13,111 nt of DNA, from NCBI GenBank assembly GCA_964501945.1, contig CAZCTY010000027.1, forward strand, positions 1 through 13,111. Reading direction: 5' to 3'. The position numbers and the translations under genes are program-made. The notes beneath the pieces were generated by a model. It searched no databases and had not been told where the DNA came from. It was given only the letters and a program-made list of their open reading frames with translations. This DNA is from 21-14-0-10-32-9 sp964501945. Lineage in GTDB: Archaea; Nanobdellota; Nanobdellia; Woesearchaeales; 21-14-0-10-32-9. Shown here piece by piece: positions 7,305-13,111 of the stretch; the stretch's first letter is position 1, and each line of letters opens with the position of its first letter.

Positions 7305-8756
7305 ATGGCTAAATTATTAACAAAATCTAAATACATGAATGGTCTTGAGAGTGATGCTTTGCTTTGGATGGTTGTAAATCAAAAAGAGAGCCTTCCTGAA
7401 GTTGATGATGCTACGCAGGCAAAATTTGATGCTGGTAAAGAAATTGAGATTCTTGCGCGTAAAATGTTTCCTGGGATTGATTTGTCTGAGGCTGATTTTA
7501 AAGAAAACTTGGCTGAAACCAAAAAATACATTTCTCAAAACAAAATCATTTACGAAGCAGGTTTTATGATTGATAATCTTTATTCTAGGAGCGATATAAT
7601 AATTCCTAATTCTGATGGTTCTTGGGATTTAATTGAAATTAAAGGTTCGACTAAGGTGAAGGAGAGTCATGTTAAGGATTTGGCTTTTCAAAAACATGTC
7701 TTAGAGCTTTCTGGTTTGAAAATTAATGATTGTTTTGTTATTCATCTAAATAGGGATTATGTTCGCAAAGATTTTTTAGATATTGGTTTGTTATTCAGTA
7801 AATCAGATGTTACTAGGCGTGTTAATAAAGAAATTGTGGGCATAGAGCAGAGAATTGAGCACATGTTTGATGTAATTAATTTGCCTCAATGTCCTATGTT
7901 TGATTATAGGGATATTTTAAAATCGGAGTATGGTAATTATTTAATTGATGAGTTCTATGAGGATTTACCTGAGAACTCTGTTTTTGACTTGTATAACATA
8001 GAGGTTGAGAGGGCATTAAATCTTCTTGATAGAGGCATTTTATTAATATCTGATTTGCCTGATGATTTCATTTTAACTGCTGTTCAAAAAATTCAAAAAG
8101 ATTGTATTATAAATGATAAAGTGCACATTCAAAAAGATGATTTAAAAGCGTTTAATGGCGGTTTAAAGTTTCCTATTTGTTATTTGGACGTTGCTGCGAT
8201 GATGCCTGCTATTCCTTTATTTGAGAGTTCTAGGGCGTATGATCAAATCCCATATCAATACAGTTTGCGTATTGAGCATGAATCAGGTAAGGTTGAGCAT
8301 AAAAATTTTTTATATGATGGTTCTGATGATCCTAGGATTTTTTTCTTAGATAATCTTAAAAAAGACTTAGAGGGTGCGGGTTCCGTTGTTATTTACAATG
8401 AGGCTTTTGAGCTTTATAGGTTAAAAGCGCTTGCAAAGTCTTTTCCTAATCATTCTTGGCTTGATGGTGTCTTAGATAACATTGTTGATTTAGCTTTTCC
8501 ATTCAAATCGTTTGCTTATTATAATCCAAAGCAAGGTGGCGCTGTTTCTTTAAATAAAGTGATGTCTTTGTTTTTTGATAAATCTCATGAATCTCTTGTC
8601 ATAAAAAACGTTGATGATGCTTCAAGGCTGTATTATGCTAATTTTGGTAATTTAAACGAGGTTCTTAAAAATGACTTGGTGAAGTGTTGCGATTTAAACA
8701 CTGAAGGTATGTATTTTACTTTTAAAAGTTTGAGGGGCTTAGTGTCTAATACTTGA
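7305..8756 (+). CDS. DUF2779 protein: RecB/Cas4-like nuclease plus degenerate exonuclease-like domain
   Basis: A 483-residue protein of two parts. The N-terminal part (about 1-200) has a RecB/Cas4-type PD-(D/E)XK signature: RSDIII (D97), LIEIKGS (E111, K113), and the helix motif Gln in DLAFQKHV (Q129). The C-terminal part (about 290-460) matches the DUF2779 pattern, with MPAIPLFE, YDQIPYQYSL, IYNEAFELYRL, NIVDLAFPF and a GGAVSLNKV segment. That domain has an RNase H-like 3'-5' exonuclease fold. Its first motif, normally DFET, reads DVAA (295-298), so a metal-binding glutamate is missing and the exonuclease half is probably inactive. The cysteine cluster often seen near the CPFFDYC-like segment is reduced to one cysteine (LPQCPMFDYR), so an iron-sulfur cluster is unlikely. 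The first in-frame ATG was used; no upstream in-frame start exists near the promoter. The biological role is unknown. Confidence 0.8.
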   Translation: MAKLLTKSKYMNGLESDALLWMVVNQKESLPEVDDATQAKFDAGKEIEILARKMFPGIDLSEADFKENLAETKKYISQNKIIYEAGFMIDNLYSRSDIIIPNSDGSWDLIEIKGSTKVKESHVKDLAFQKHVLELSGLKINDCFVIHLNRDYVRKDFLDIGLLFSKSDVTRRVNKEIVGIEQRIEHMFDVINLPQCPMFDYRDILKSEYGNYLIDEFYEDLPENSVFDLYNIEVERALNLLDRGILLISDLPDDFILTAVQKIQKDCIINDKVHIQKDDLKAFNGGLKFPICYLDVAAMMPAIPLFESSRAYDQIPYQYSLRIEHESGKVEHKNFLYDGSDDPRIFFLDNLKKDLEGAGSVVIYNEAFELYRLKALAKSFPNHSWLDGVLDNIVDLAFPFKSFAYYNPKQGGAVSLNKVMSLFFDKSHESLVIKNVDDASRLYYANFGNLNEVLKNDLVKCCDLNTEGMYFTFKSLRGLVSNT

Positions 8757-8789
8757 ATATGTTCATGTTTTAAGCGTTTTCTAAAGTTT

Positions 8790-8797
8790 TTTATATT
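8790..8797 (+). promoter_or_regulatory. TATA-like box for the metallophosphoesterase
   Basis: The sequence TTTATATT is centred about 25 nt upstream of the ATG at 8819, the same geometry as for the transglutaminase gene. The leader is predicted to be zero or near zero. Confidence 0.55.
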
Positions 8798-8818
8798 CTC
8801 TTTCATTTCTTTTTTTTA

Positions 8819-9529
8819 ATGGTAAATATTTTGGCTTTTTCAGATGAAGAATTAATATCAAAGCATTACGATGATTCATACGGTTTAAAATTTAATGTTC
8901 CAAGCGATGTTGATTTGTTAATAAATTGCGGGGATTTATCTCCATCATATGCTGAGTACATAAGATTTCATTTTAATCCATCTAATGCTTTAATGGTTCA
9001 CGGTAATCATGATAAGAATTTTTTAAAAAAATCTTCATTTGGCAAATACGATTCTTCTCCTTTCGGCGCCTTTAAAATTTTAAATGCTGACTATTTGACT
9101 TTAGAAAATATGCAAGGTTTAATTGTTGCAGGATTTTCAGGGGCTGATAATAGGGGGTCTTGGCCTTTTTTCTTTAAAGAAAAACACATCAAAAACTTTA
9201 TTAAGAATCTATCTAAAAACTTTGATTCTTTAGATATAATGCTCTCTCATCATCCTCCTGATATTGGCAGGGTTATTCCTTCTGTGAGTGCATACCACAC
9301 ACCTTCTAAGGTATTAGGTGAAGTTTATGACTTATTCAAGCCCAGTATTTGGTTTTATGGTCACGTTCATGGCAGGTATACTTCTGAGAATTTAGATTTT
9401 TTAATCAAAGACTCTCAGGGTAATGAAACTTATTTAATCAATACAACGCCGTACAAATTCTTAGAATTTGATCCTGAGTCAAAAAAAGTTAATCCTTCTT
9501 TTGATGTTGAAATGAGGCATATAAAATAA
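8819..9529 (+). CDS. Calcineurin-like metallophosphoesterase
   Basis: A 236-residue phosphoesterase with the metal-binding blocks of the calcineurin-like superfamily in order: D9 in AFSDEE, G38-D39 in NCGDLS, G62-N63-H64-D65 in VHGNHD, S143-H144-H145 in LSHHPP, and G181-H182-x-H184 in YGHVHG. These proteins bind two divalent metals and hydrolyse phosphomonoesters or phosphodiesters; the substrate here is unknown. The first block is normally D-x-H, but here it is D-E-E, so the usual histidine is glutamate. I believe a subfamily with a similar SDE start exists in bacteria, so this may be a family trait rather than a defect. There is no signal peptide, so it is cytoplasmic. It sits 49 nt before the start of the ParB-like gene. 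Confidence 0.87.
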   Translation: MVNILAFSDEELISKHYDDSYGLKFNVPSDVDLLINCGDLSPSYAEYIRFHFNPSNALMVHGNHDKNFLKKSSFGKYDSSPFGAFKILNADYLTLENMQGLIVAGFSGADNRGSWPFFFKEKHIKNFIKNLSKNFDSLDIMLSHHPPDIGRVIPSVSAYHTPSKVLGEVYDLFKPSIWFYGHVHGRYTSENLDFLIKDSQGNETYLINTTPYKFLEFDPESKKVNPSFDVEMRHIK

Positions 9530-9536
9530 TTTTTTT
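9530..9536 (+). terminator. Oligo-T terminator after the metallophosphoesterase
   Basis: Seven T directly follow the stop codon and precede the next TATA-like box, consistent with a short U-tract terminator separating the two genes. Confidence 0.35.
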
Positions 9537-9539
9537 AGA

Positions 9540-9547
9540 ATATAAAT
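9540..9547 (+). promoter_or_regulatory. TATA-like box for the ParB-like gene
   Basis: The sequence ATATAAAT is centred about 35 nt before the ATG at 9579 and about 20 nt before an in-frame GTG at 9564. A second AT-rich stretch at about 9551-9558 would place the transcript start near 9580. The true start codon is therefore not settled by the promoter. Confidence 0.4.
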
Positions 9548-9578
9548 CATTAAAAAATAAATCGTGCTCTCAAAGAAA

Positions 9579-10379
9579 ATGTCAGAAGATTTTTTTGAAG
9601 AATATATGCGTGCGAGAAGTAAAGCAATGCTTCAAGTAGGCATGTCTTTTTTGAAAAGGGAAGATTTGTATGTTCCTGTCTTAGAAGATGTTTTAAAAAA
9701 TCACAATGATATTACTATAAACAAAAAACCTTATTATGGTGGTTTTGTTTCTGTTAAAAGCATCATCGGCGTTTACGATTCTGGCAGGAGGAAAAATTTT
9801 GCGAGTAACTTCATGCCTCTTCCAAAAAAGAGAGAGGGTGATTTTGCAAACAAATGGGCTCGAGTAGAAAAAACCGTTCCGTCGTGGCTAGAATCGGGTA
9901 ACAAGATTAAATTATTTGAATTCTTACATGACTTATACGTCGCGGAGGGTAATAGAAGGGTGAGTGTTGCAAAGTACAAAGATATTCCTTTTGTTGACGC
10001 AACGATTACTCGCATAATTCCATCCATTGAAAATGCGTCCAAAGAAGTAAAGCTGTACCATGATTTTTTAGAATTTGAAAAAAGAACCAAGATTAGTAAT
10101 TTGTGGTTCGGCGCTGAGAGTAAATATGATGAATTAGAAGAATATGCTAATTTCTATGCCGAATCGTACAAGGGCGATTACTCTGATTTTTTTAAAGATG
10201 TTTTTTATCCTTTCAAAAACGCTTTTAATAAACTATCAGATAATAGGCATCAAAGATATGTTGGTGATATATTCTTAATTTATCTAAGAGAATTTGACTT
10301 AAACAAAAAAGATGATTATAAATTAAAAGATTTTAACAAATTGACAAGAAAAGCTATGAGGGTTTTTGATAAAAAATAA
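9579..10379 (+). CDS. ParB-like motif protein of unknown function
   Basis: A 266-residue basic, soluble protein. The central segment LYVAEGNRRVSVAKYKDIPFVDATI (residues 119-143) resembles the ParB/sulfiredoxin-like fold, where an EGNHR-type loop binds or hydrolyses nucleotide and flanks DNA-related domains. Similar EGNHRVSVA motifs also occur in DUF4032-like proteins. The conserved histidine of that loop is Arg here (EGNRR). The N-terminal 60 residues are helical (EDFFEEYMRARSKAML) and the C-terminal half is helical and charged, without a recognisable helix-turn-helix. The ATG was chosen; an in-frame GTG 15 nt upstream (9564) is an alternative that adds five residues. The gene has its own promoter-like box behind the phosphoesterase gene. 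A role in chromosome partitioning is not supported, because there is no parA partner or parS-like repeat. Confidence 0.6.
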   Translation: MSEDFFEEYMRARSKAMLQVGMSFLKREDLYVPVLEDVLKNHNDITINKKPYYGGFVSVKSIIGVYDSGRRKNFASNFMPLPKKREGDFANKWARVEKTVPSWLESGNKIKLFEFLHDLYVAEGNRRVSVAKYKDIPFVDATITRIIPSIENASKEVKLYHDFLEFEKRTKISNLWFGAESKYDELEEYANFYAESYKGDYSDFFKDVFYPFKNAFNKLSDNRHQRYVGDIFLIYLREFDLNKKDDYKLKDFNKLTRKAMRVFDKK

Positions 10380-10393
10380 AAAAAATAAAATTT

Positions 10394-10615
10394 TTATCGT
10401 CTAATCGCTGACGCTATCGTACTCGCAGCGCTCAATATTCCTGCGGTGAATACTACCCAGTCCCCGCTGAGATTGGTGTATCCTGCAAATCCTGCGCCTA
10501 CTTTTATTATCCATACGTTAATAAAGAAAAATACTATGCTCATAATAATGAACATCGCAGCGCTTAGTATGGTAAATCCAAATGCTAATCCTATTGGTGC
10601 AGCTCTTCTTCTCAT
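10394..10615 (-). CDS. Small two-helix membrane protein
   Basis: A 73-residue protein starting MRRRAAP, with two hydrophobic segments at about 8-37 and 50-69 joined by a short polar loop (AGYTNLSGD), and ending in two arginines. The positive charges at both ends suggest both termini face the cytoplasm. Unlike most genes here it has a strong Shine-Dalgarno sequence (GGAGG) 10 nt before its ATG. Its codon composition is also visibly more GC-rich (gctgacgct, actcgcagcg). I do not recognise the family. Hydrophobicity, the SD and the conventional start make it a real gene rather than a shadow. It is convergent with the ParB-like gene and divergent from the phosphorylase. Confidence 0.75.
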   Translation of the reverse strand: MRRRAAPIGLAFGFTILSAAMFIIMSIVFFFINVWIIKVGAGFAGYTNLSGDWVVFTAGILSAASTIASAIRR

Positions 10616-10625
10616 TTTTTATCAT

Positions 10626-10630
10626 CCTCC
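10626..10630 (-). promoter_or_regulatory. Shine-Dalgarno site of the small membrane protein
   Basis: On the minus strand GGAGG lies 10 nt before the ATG at 10615. It fixes the start of this short gene and implies a leadered transcript. It overlaps an out-of-frame ATG that would encode an unrelated peptide. Confidence 0.65.
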
Positions 10631-10695
10631 ATAATTTAAGGTGTTAACAATTAGTAATTATTTGTTTTTTATGTATTTTATGTTTTTTTAGAAAC

Positions 10696-10703
10696 ATTTA
10701 AAT
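10696..10703 (+). promoter_or_regulatory. BRE/TATA-like promoter of the phosphorylase
   Basis: ATTTAAAT, preceded by a purine/A-rich GAAAC that fits a TFB recognition element, is centred about 46 nt before the ATG at 10746. The transcript should start near 10725, leaving a leader of about 20 nt that contains a Shine-Dalgarno sequence. Confidence 0.5.
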
Positions 10704-10731
10704 TATTATTATATTTGTAAGTTTTTTATTT

Positions 10732-10737
10732 GAGGTG
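10732..10737 (+). promoter_or_regulatory. Shine-Dalgarno site of the phosphorylase
   Basis: GAGGTG lies 8 nt upstream of the ATG at 10746 and matches the 3' end of 16S rRNA. Together with the promoter position this indicates a leadered mRNA, in contrast to the leaderless arrangement of most neighbours. Confidence 0.6.
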
Positions 10738-10745
10738 TAATTATA

Positions 10746-12425
10746 ATGAAGCGTTTTTTTAGTGAGCCAGAACCGAGGAAGATTGCTTATTTTTCGATGG
10801 AGATTGGTCTTGATGGTAGTATGCCTACATACAGTGGGGGTTTGGGTGTTCTTGCAGGGGATACGATTCGTAGCGCTGCGGATTTGAGTGTTCCAATGGT
10901 CGCTGTTAGTTTGGTTCATGAAAAGGGTTATTTTTCTCAAAAGCTTCATGGTGATGGTTCTCAAGAAGAGGTTCCTAGTTCTTGGAGAGTGGAGGATTTT
11001 CTTGAGCCTTTAGATGTTCAGGTAATTATAACTATTGAGGGGCGTGAGGTTAGGATTAAGCCTTGGCGTAAAATAATTCGCGGTGAGAAGGGTTATGAGG
11101 TTCCTATAATTTTCTTAGATACTAACGTTCCTGGTAATTCTGATTATGATAAAACGCTTACATCTCATCTTTATGGTGGTGATCAGAAATATAGATTCGC
11201 GCAGGAGATGATTCTTGGTATTGGTGGTCTTCGTATGTTAAACGCGCTTGGTTTTAACAATCTTAGAAAGTATCATATGAATGAGGGTCATGCGAGTTTG
11301 CTCACTCTTGAATTATATAAAGAAAGCGATAATGAAAATTTAGAGAACGTGCGTCATAAGTGTGTTTTTACAACGCACACTCCTGTTCCTGCGGGGCATG
11401 ATCGTTTTGAAACGGGTCTTGTAAAAGAGTTAATGCCGAATTTTCCTTTTGAAATAAGAGATTTGATTGATGGTGATGGTAAAGTTAACATGACGCTTAT
11501 TGGTCTTTATTTTAGTAACTACGTAAATGGTGTTGCTAAAAAGCACGGCGAGGTTTCTCAGGAGATGTTTCCAAATTATCCTATTCACTCTATTACTAAT
11601 GGTGTTCACTCTGCGTCTTGGACTAGTTCTGAGATGAGAGAATTATTTGATAGGTTTATTCCTGATTGGCGTCTTGATCCTTTCACGCTTAGGTACGCTG
11701 CGGGTATTCCTGATAAGGAAATTCTTGATGCGCATCGTGAAAACAAAAAAGTCTTGGTTGATGAGATAAATGCGCGTCATAATACATCGCTTAAACCTGA
11801 TGTTTTCACTATTGGTTTTGCTCGTCGTGCTACTTCTTATAAGAGGCCTGATTTGTTATTTTTTGATATTGAGCGTTTAAAAAAAATCGCTGAGGAGCAC
11901 GGTAAGATTCAACTTGTATATGCGGGTAAGGCTCATAAAAAAGATTTTGCTGGTAAAGACATTATTAAGAGGCTTGTTAGTATTGGCAAAGAACTCGGTG
12001 ATAAGATTGAGATGGTTTACTTGGATGATTATGATATTACTTTGGCAAAAGTTTTAATTCCTGGCGTTGATATTTGGCTCAATACACCTATGCGTCCTAA
12101 AGAAGCCTCTGGTACAAGTGGTATGAAAGCTGCTCACAACGGTGTTCCAAGTCTTAGTATTCTTGATGGTTGGTGGCTTGAAGGCTGCATTGAAGGCGTG
12201 ACTGGTTGGAGCATTGGAGATAAGAATCCTGTTATGGATGAGCAAGCTCAAAACGTCAAGGACGCTGATTCTCTGTATGGCAAACTCGAAAAAATAATTC
12301 CTCTATATTATAATGATAAGCATGAGTGGGCTGAGATTATGAAGCACACAATAGTAATAAACGCATCATTCTTTAACACGCATCGAATGGTGAGTCAATA
12401 CGTATTAAAGGCTTATTTCCATTAA
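10746..12425 (+). CDS. glgP: Alpha-glucan (glycogen/starch) phosphorylase, short form
   Basis: A 559-residue GT35 enzyme that cleaves alpha-1,4-glucan with phosphate to release glucose 1-phosphate, using pyridoxal phosphate, in the cytoplasm. The N terminus KIAYFSMEIGLDGSMPTYSGGLGVLAGD is the typical start of the short alpha-glucan phosphorylase group, about 550-600 residues versus about 800 in E. coli or muscle enzymes. Visible blocks are HMNEGHASLLTLE (177-189), FTTHTPVPAGHDRF with H211, HSITNGVHSASW, the phosphate-site region RRATSYKRPD, and the cofactor site EASGTSGMKAAHNG. Lys461 of the last block should form the Schiff base with PLP. All of these look intact. The gene has its own promoter and SD; no glycogen synthase or debranching gene is visible nearby. 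It implies the cell stores or scavenges glucan. Confidence 0.93.
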   Translation: MKRFFSEPEPRKIAYFSMEIGLDGSMPTYSGGLGVLAGDTIRSAADLSVPMVAVSLVHEKGYFSQKLHGDGSQEEVPSSWRVEDFLEPLDVQVIITIEGREVRIKPWRKIIRGEKGYEVPIIFLDTNVPGNSDYDKTLTSHLYGGDQKYRFAQEMILGIGGLRMLNALGFNNLRKYHMNEGHASLLTLELYKESDNENLENVRHKCVFTTHTPVPAGHDRFETGLVKELMPNFPFEIRDLIDGDGKVNMTLIGLYFSNYVNGVAKKHGEVSQEMFPNYPIHSITNGVHSASWTSSEMRELFDRFIPDWRLDPFTLRYAAGIPDKEILDAHRENKKVLVDEINARHNTSLKPDVFTIGFARRATSYKRPDLLFFDIERLKKIAEEHGKIQLVYAGKAHKKDFAGKDIIKRLVSIGKELGDKIEMVYLDDYDITLAKVLIPGVDIWLNTPMRPKEASGTSGMKAAHNGVPSLSILDGWWLEGCIEGVTGWSIGDKNPVMDEQAQNVKDADSLYGKLEKIIPLYYNDKHEWAEIMKHTIVINASFFNTHRMVSQYVLKAYFH

Positions 12426-12428
12426 TTT

Positions 12429-12435
12429 TTTATAG
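12429..12435 (+). promoter_or_regulatory. TATA-like box for the P-loop kinase
   Basis: TTTATAG is centred about 23 nt upstream of the ATG at 12455, immediately after the phosphorylase stop codon. A run of nine T (12442-12450) between box and ATG could also serve as the terminator of the phosphorylase transcript. A leaderless start is predicted. Confidence 0.4.
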
Positions 12436-12454
12436 TTTTAATTTTTTTTTATAG

Positions 12455-12967
12455 ATGGTGAAGATTCATATATTCGGAGGCCCAGGCTCGGGAAAAACAA
12501 CTCTCGCATCTAAATTATTTGTTGAACTAAAAATTCCTCATTATGATTTAGATTTTTTTAGGTATAAAGAGGAAGATACGAATTATACTCTTTGCGAAGA
12601 TGAAGAAGTTCGTGATAAAAAATTAAAAAAAGTTATTTCAAAAAAGAGTTGGATTACTGAGGGGTCTTATAGTGATTTTGCGTGGCCTTGCTTTGAAAAA
12701 GCAGATATAATAATAGTTTTAGAGCCAAATTTATTTGTTTCTAATTATAGAATTCTCAAAAGATTTTTACATCATAAACTTGGAATAAAAAAAAGGCCTA
12801 AGCCTGAGCGTTGGAGGAATCTTCCAGGGCTCTTAAAGTGGAGTCATGTAGTTACTTACAAAAAATTGCCATTGATGAAAGAAAGATTAAAACCCATAAG
12901 TCATAAAGTTATTTATTTAAAGAAAAACTTTGACTTTGATGAGTTAATAATAAGAATAAAAAAATAA
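12455..12967 (+). CDS. Small P-loop kinase, adenylate kinase/FlaR-like
   Basis: A 170-residue nucleoside-monophosphate-kinase-like P-loop protein. Walker A is GGPGSGKTT (8-16). The segment HYDLDFFRY (about 29-37) fits the substrate-side acidic/aromatic region, WITEGSYSDF matches the conserved EG-N/S-Y block of the so-called DNA topology modulation (FlaR) family, and ADIIIVLEPN is the Walker B-like strand. The basic segment RRPKPERWRNLP-like (KKRPKPERWRNLP, about 111-123) fits the lid region. Proteins of this family are about 165-185 residues. Their substrate is poorly defined, and the DNA-topology name comes from one bacterial study, so it should not be taken literally. It follows the phosphorylase by 29 nt but has its own TATA-like box. 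Confidence 0.8.
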   Translation: MVKIHIFGGPGSGKTTLASKLFVELKIPHYDLDFFRYKEEDTNYTLCEDEEVRDKKLKKVISKKSWITEGSYSDFAWPCFEKADIIIVLEPNLFVSNYRILKRFLHHKLGIKKRPKPERWRNLPGLLKWSHVVTYKKLPLMKERLKPISHKVIYLKKNFDFDELIIRIKK

Positions 12968-13043
12968 AAAAGGTGTTTTAGTTATGTTTGGCCCGTTTAT
13001 TAGTTCTTTTTTTATGTTGTCAATATATTTTTTCAAATAGGTC

Positions 13044-13111
13044 TTATTGGTTATCATAAAAGTCAAGCCCTGGTTTCGTTCCACCTAGTTCTCGTATTCC
13101 TCTGCTTGCAT
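13044..13111 (-). CDS. Possible C-terminal end of a minus-strand gene (partial)
   Basis: On the minus strand a frame enters from the right edge and stays open for 21 codons, ending ELGGTKPGLDFYDNQ and a TAA at 13044-13046. The composition is protein-like, but the stretch is too short to name, and nothing beyond openness and composition supports it. It would be convergent with the P-loop kinase gene. The 76 bases between the kinase and this stop hold no feature I can support. Confidence 0.35.
   Translation of the reverse strand, partial: ASRGIRELGGTKPGLDFYDNQ

Noticed and set aside
6122..8756. CRISPR-Cas locus suggested by the Cas4-like nuclease domain
   Set aside because: There is no repeat-spacer array and no cas1, cas2 or effector gene. 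The Cas4-like domain belongs to a DUF2779 architecture, which occurs outside CRISPR loci.
9773..10090. 105-codon minus-strand open frame inside the ParB-like gene
   Set aside because: It is Ser/Leu/Phe-rich shadow sequence with no start signal. The plus-strand frame carries the ParB-like motif.
9579..10379. Chromosome or plasmid partition locus
   Set aside because: Only a ParB-like loop is seen. There is no ParA ATPase next to it, no helix-turn-helix and no parS-like inverted repeats.
6133..10431. Shared 12-base string TACTCGCAGCGC at 6133 and 10420, considered as a repeat or attachment site
   Set aside because: Both copies are inside minus-strand coding regions encoding similar Ala-Ala-Ser stretches. 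There is no extended similarity, no target duplication and no mobile gene between them.
12984..13040. Short hydrophobic plus-strand peptide (18 codons, MFGPFISS start) after the kinase gene
   Set aside because: It is too short, has no SD or TATA-like box at the right distance, and is expected by chance in T-rich DNA.

Overview
The window looks like part of the chromosome of a low-GC archaeon, most likely a DPANN-type lineage such as Woesearchaeota or Pacearchaeota; this placement is an inference. Supporting signs are a PIN-ATPase-KH protein of the archaeal PINA type, a THUMP-methyltransferase homologue of archaeal type, and TATA-like boxes about 23-28 nt upstream of start codons with no Shine-Dalgarno sequence (leaderless-style promoters). 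Genes are densely packed. No rRNA, tRNA, CRISPR array, transposase or phage gene was seen, and no stretch over 300 bases lacks a gene.

Layout. 1-255: 3' end of an unrecognised gene, convergent with a class I SAM-dependent methyltransferase on the minus strand (266-1006). A short divergent promoter region (1007-1090) separates it from a THUMP-domain methyltransferase homologue (1091-2236) whose SAM and catalytic motifs look destroyed. Next is a two-gene operon: an exported transglutaminase-like protein (2286-4223) overlapping by 7 nt a PIN-ATPase-KH protein (4217-6106). Convergent to this is an unrecognised protein with a PD-(D/E)XK-like nuclease signature (6122-7177, minus). It is divergent from a DUF2779 protein (7305-8756) that joins a RecB/Cas4-like nuclease domain to a degenerate RNase H-fold exonuclease-like domain. 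A calcineurin-like phosphoesterase (8819-9529) and a protein with a ParB-like motif (9579-10379) follow, each with its own TATA-like box.

10394-10615 (minus) encodes a 73-residue, two-helix membrane protein, divergent from a short alpha-glucan phosphorylase (10746-12425). Unlike their neighbours, both have clear Shine-Dalgarno sequences. A small P-loop kinase of the adenylate kinase/FlaR type (12455-12967) follows. The right edge holds what may be the last 21 codons of a minus-strand gene.

How the genes work together is only partly visible. The strongest functional link is the overlapping transglutaminase/PINA operon. Two PD-(D/E)XK-like proteins transcribed divergently beside a PINA-type ATPase suggest, but do not prove, a nucleic-acid processing neighbourhood. 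A recurring theme is active-site decay or variation: the THUMP methyltransferase, the exonuclease-like half of the DUF2779 protein, and the first metal motif of the phosphoesterase all depart from family consensus.
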